Assembly: GCA_002369495.1 (NCBI GenBank) | Contig: DFFD01000230.1 | Span: 1 to 5,552 of the forward strand | Direction of reading: 5' to 3' | DNA: 5,552 bases | DNA from: Lachnospiraceae bacterium UBA3785 | GTDB taxonomy: Bacteria; Bacillota; Clostridia; Lachnospirales; Lachnospiraceae | Shown: positions 5,102 through 5,552 of the stretch, one piece after another | Numbering within the stretch: the first letter of the stretch is position 1 | How the letters are laid out: every line of letters begins with the position of its first letter | The notes under the pieces: generated by a model | What the model saw: only the letters and a program-made list of their open reading frames with translations | Database searches by the model: none | What the model was told of the DNA's origin: nothing | Translations under genes and position numbers: made by a program

Positions 5102-5552
5102 ATGAAAACAGCAGCACTCTGCGAAGTAATAGCACAAAAAGAACTGATCCCCGGGATCTTTGATCTGCATTTGAAAGCCCCGGAGATCGCAGCGGCAGCC
5201 CTGCCCGGGCAGTTTGTAAATGTCTACACAAATGACCCGTCGAAGCTGCTTCCGCGGCCGATCAGTATCTGTGAAATCGACAGAAATCACGGGACACTGC
5301 GTCTGGTCTACCGGGTAAACGGTGAGAAGACCGGCACCCGGCAGTTTGCAGCACTGCAGGCCGGCAGTGAAATCCGCCTTCTGGGGCCGCTGGGAAATGG
5401 ATTTCCGATGGATGAGGCTGCAGGGAAGCATATTTTCCTGTGCGGCGGCGGAATCGGAATCCCGCCCATGCTGGAGACTGCGAAGGCCGCAAAAGCAGCT
5501 GGCGCGCAAATTGATGTGATCCTGGGCTACCGGGATCTGTGTTTCCTGGCGG
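5102..5552 (+). CDS. pyrK: Dihydroorotate dehydrogenase B, electron-transfer subunit, 3'-truncated by window edge
   Basis: PyrK carries FAD and a [2Fe-2S] cluster. It passes electrons from dihydroorotate, oxidised by the FMN subunit PyrD, to NAD+. The first 150 residues are visible, open to the window edge, against a usual length of about 250. Visible are: the FAD-domain segment PGQF (35-38); the flavin-binding RPIS motif (52-55) within LLPRPISICEID; YRVNGEKTGTRQF, where related proteins have the second flavin-contact segment; LLGPLGNGF (93-101); and the start of the nucleotide-binding domain, GGGIGIPPMLETAK (115-128). The cysteine cluster for [2Fe-2S] would be near the C terminus and is cut off. 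The ATG at 5102 follows AGGAG (5092-5096). pyrD, and possibly pyrE, would be expected immediately beyond the window; this is inferred from common pyr operons. Confidence 0.94.
   Translation, partial: MKTAALCEVIAQKELIPGIFDLHLKAPEIAAAALPGQFVNVYTNDPSKLLPRPISICEIDRNHGTLRLVYRVNGEKTGTRQFAALQAGSEIRLLGPLGNGFPMDEAAGKHIFLCGGGIGIPPMLETAKAAKAAGAQIDVILGYRDLCFLA

Noticed and set aside
4014..5231. A 405-codon open frame on the - strand, antisense to pyrF and the start of pyrK
   Set aside because: It spans two certain genes and the spacer between them, has low-complexity shadow composition, and shows no recognisable domain.
1..5552. A new defence, mobile or biosynthetic gene system
   Set aside because: All genes are either common housekeeping families or a lone hypothetical protein. 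No co-directional cluster of unknown genes, integrase, transposase or repeat array was seen.

Overview
The window looks like an ordinary chromosomal segment of an anaerobic, Gram-positive Bacillota bacterium, most likely a fairly GC-rich member of the Lachnospiraceae/Clostridia. The reasons are the gene content (an HtpG with a long charged linker, a DegV-family protein, a protein resembling the Lachnospiraceae family DUF5721, and a pyrF-pyrK pair), the strong AGGAGG-type ribosome binding sites, and textbook sigma-A promoters, several with an extended -10. The taxonomic placement is inferred from family resemblance and was not tested by a search.

Layout, left to right. Positions 1-1662 (+) hold the 3' part of htpG, the bacterial Hsp90 chaperone, whose start lies before the window. 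A long bidirectional hairpin (1685-1751) separates it from a convergent gene of unknown function (1764-2261, -; DUF5721-like). A 147-bp divergent promoter region follows, then a DegV/FakB-type fatty-acid-binding protein gene (2409-3248, +). A 92-residue single-pass membrane protein gene (3303-3581, +) has its own near-perfect promoter, whose -35 lies in the last codons of degV. It ends at a strong terminator (3586-3617) shared with a convergent cold-shock protein gene (3638-3838, -). That gene has a consensus promoter and a leader of about 128 nt that can fold in several competing ways. From a divergent start, the pyrimidine genes follow on the + strand: pyrF (4092-5012, OMP decarboxylase) and pyrK (5102 to the window edge, electron-transfer subunit of dihydroorotate dehydrogenase).

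The genes do not form one system. They are independent short units: protein folding (htpG), lipid precursor handling (degV), cold and RNA chaperoning (csp), and UMP synthesis (pyrF-pyrK). PyrK with PyrD would oxidise dihydroorotate, and PyrF performs the last step to UMP.

I see no mobile-element genes, tRNA, rRNA, CRISPR array or phage genes, and no evidence of a new defence or biosynthetic system. The points most worth a second look are non-coding: the structured csp leader, the hairpin after htpG that resembles a dispersed repeat, and the hairpin abutting the degV ribosome binding site. The other is the small membrane protein of unknown role. No gene-free stretch exceeds 300 bp.
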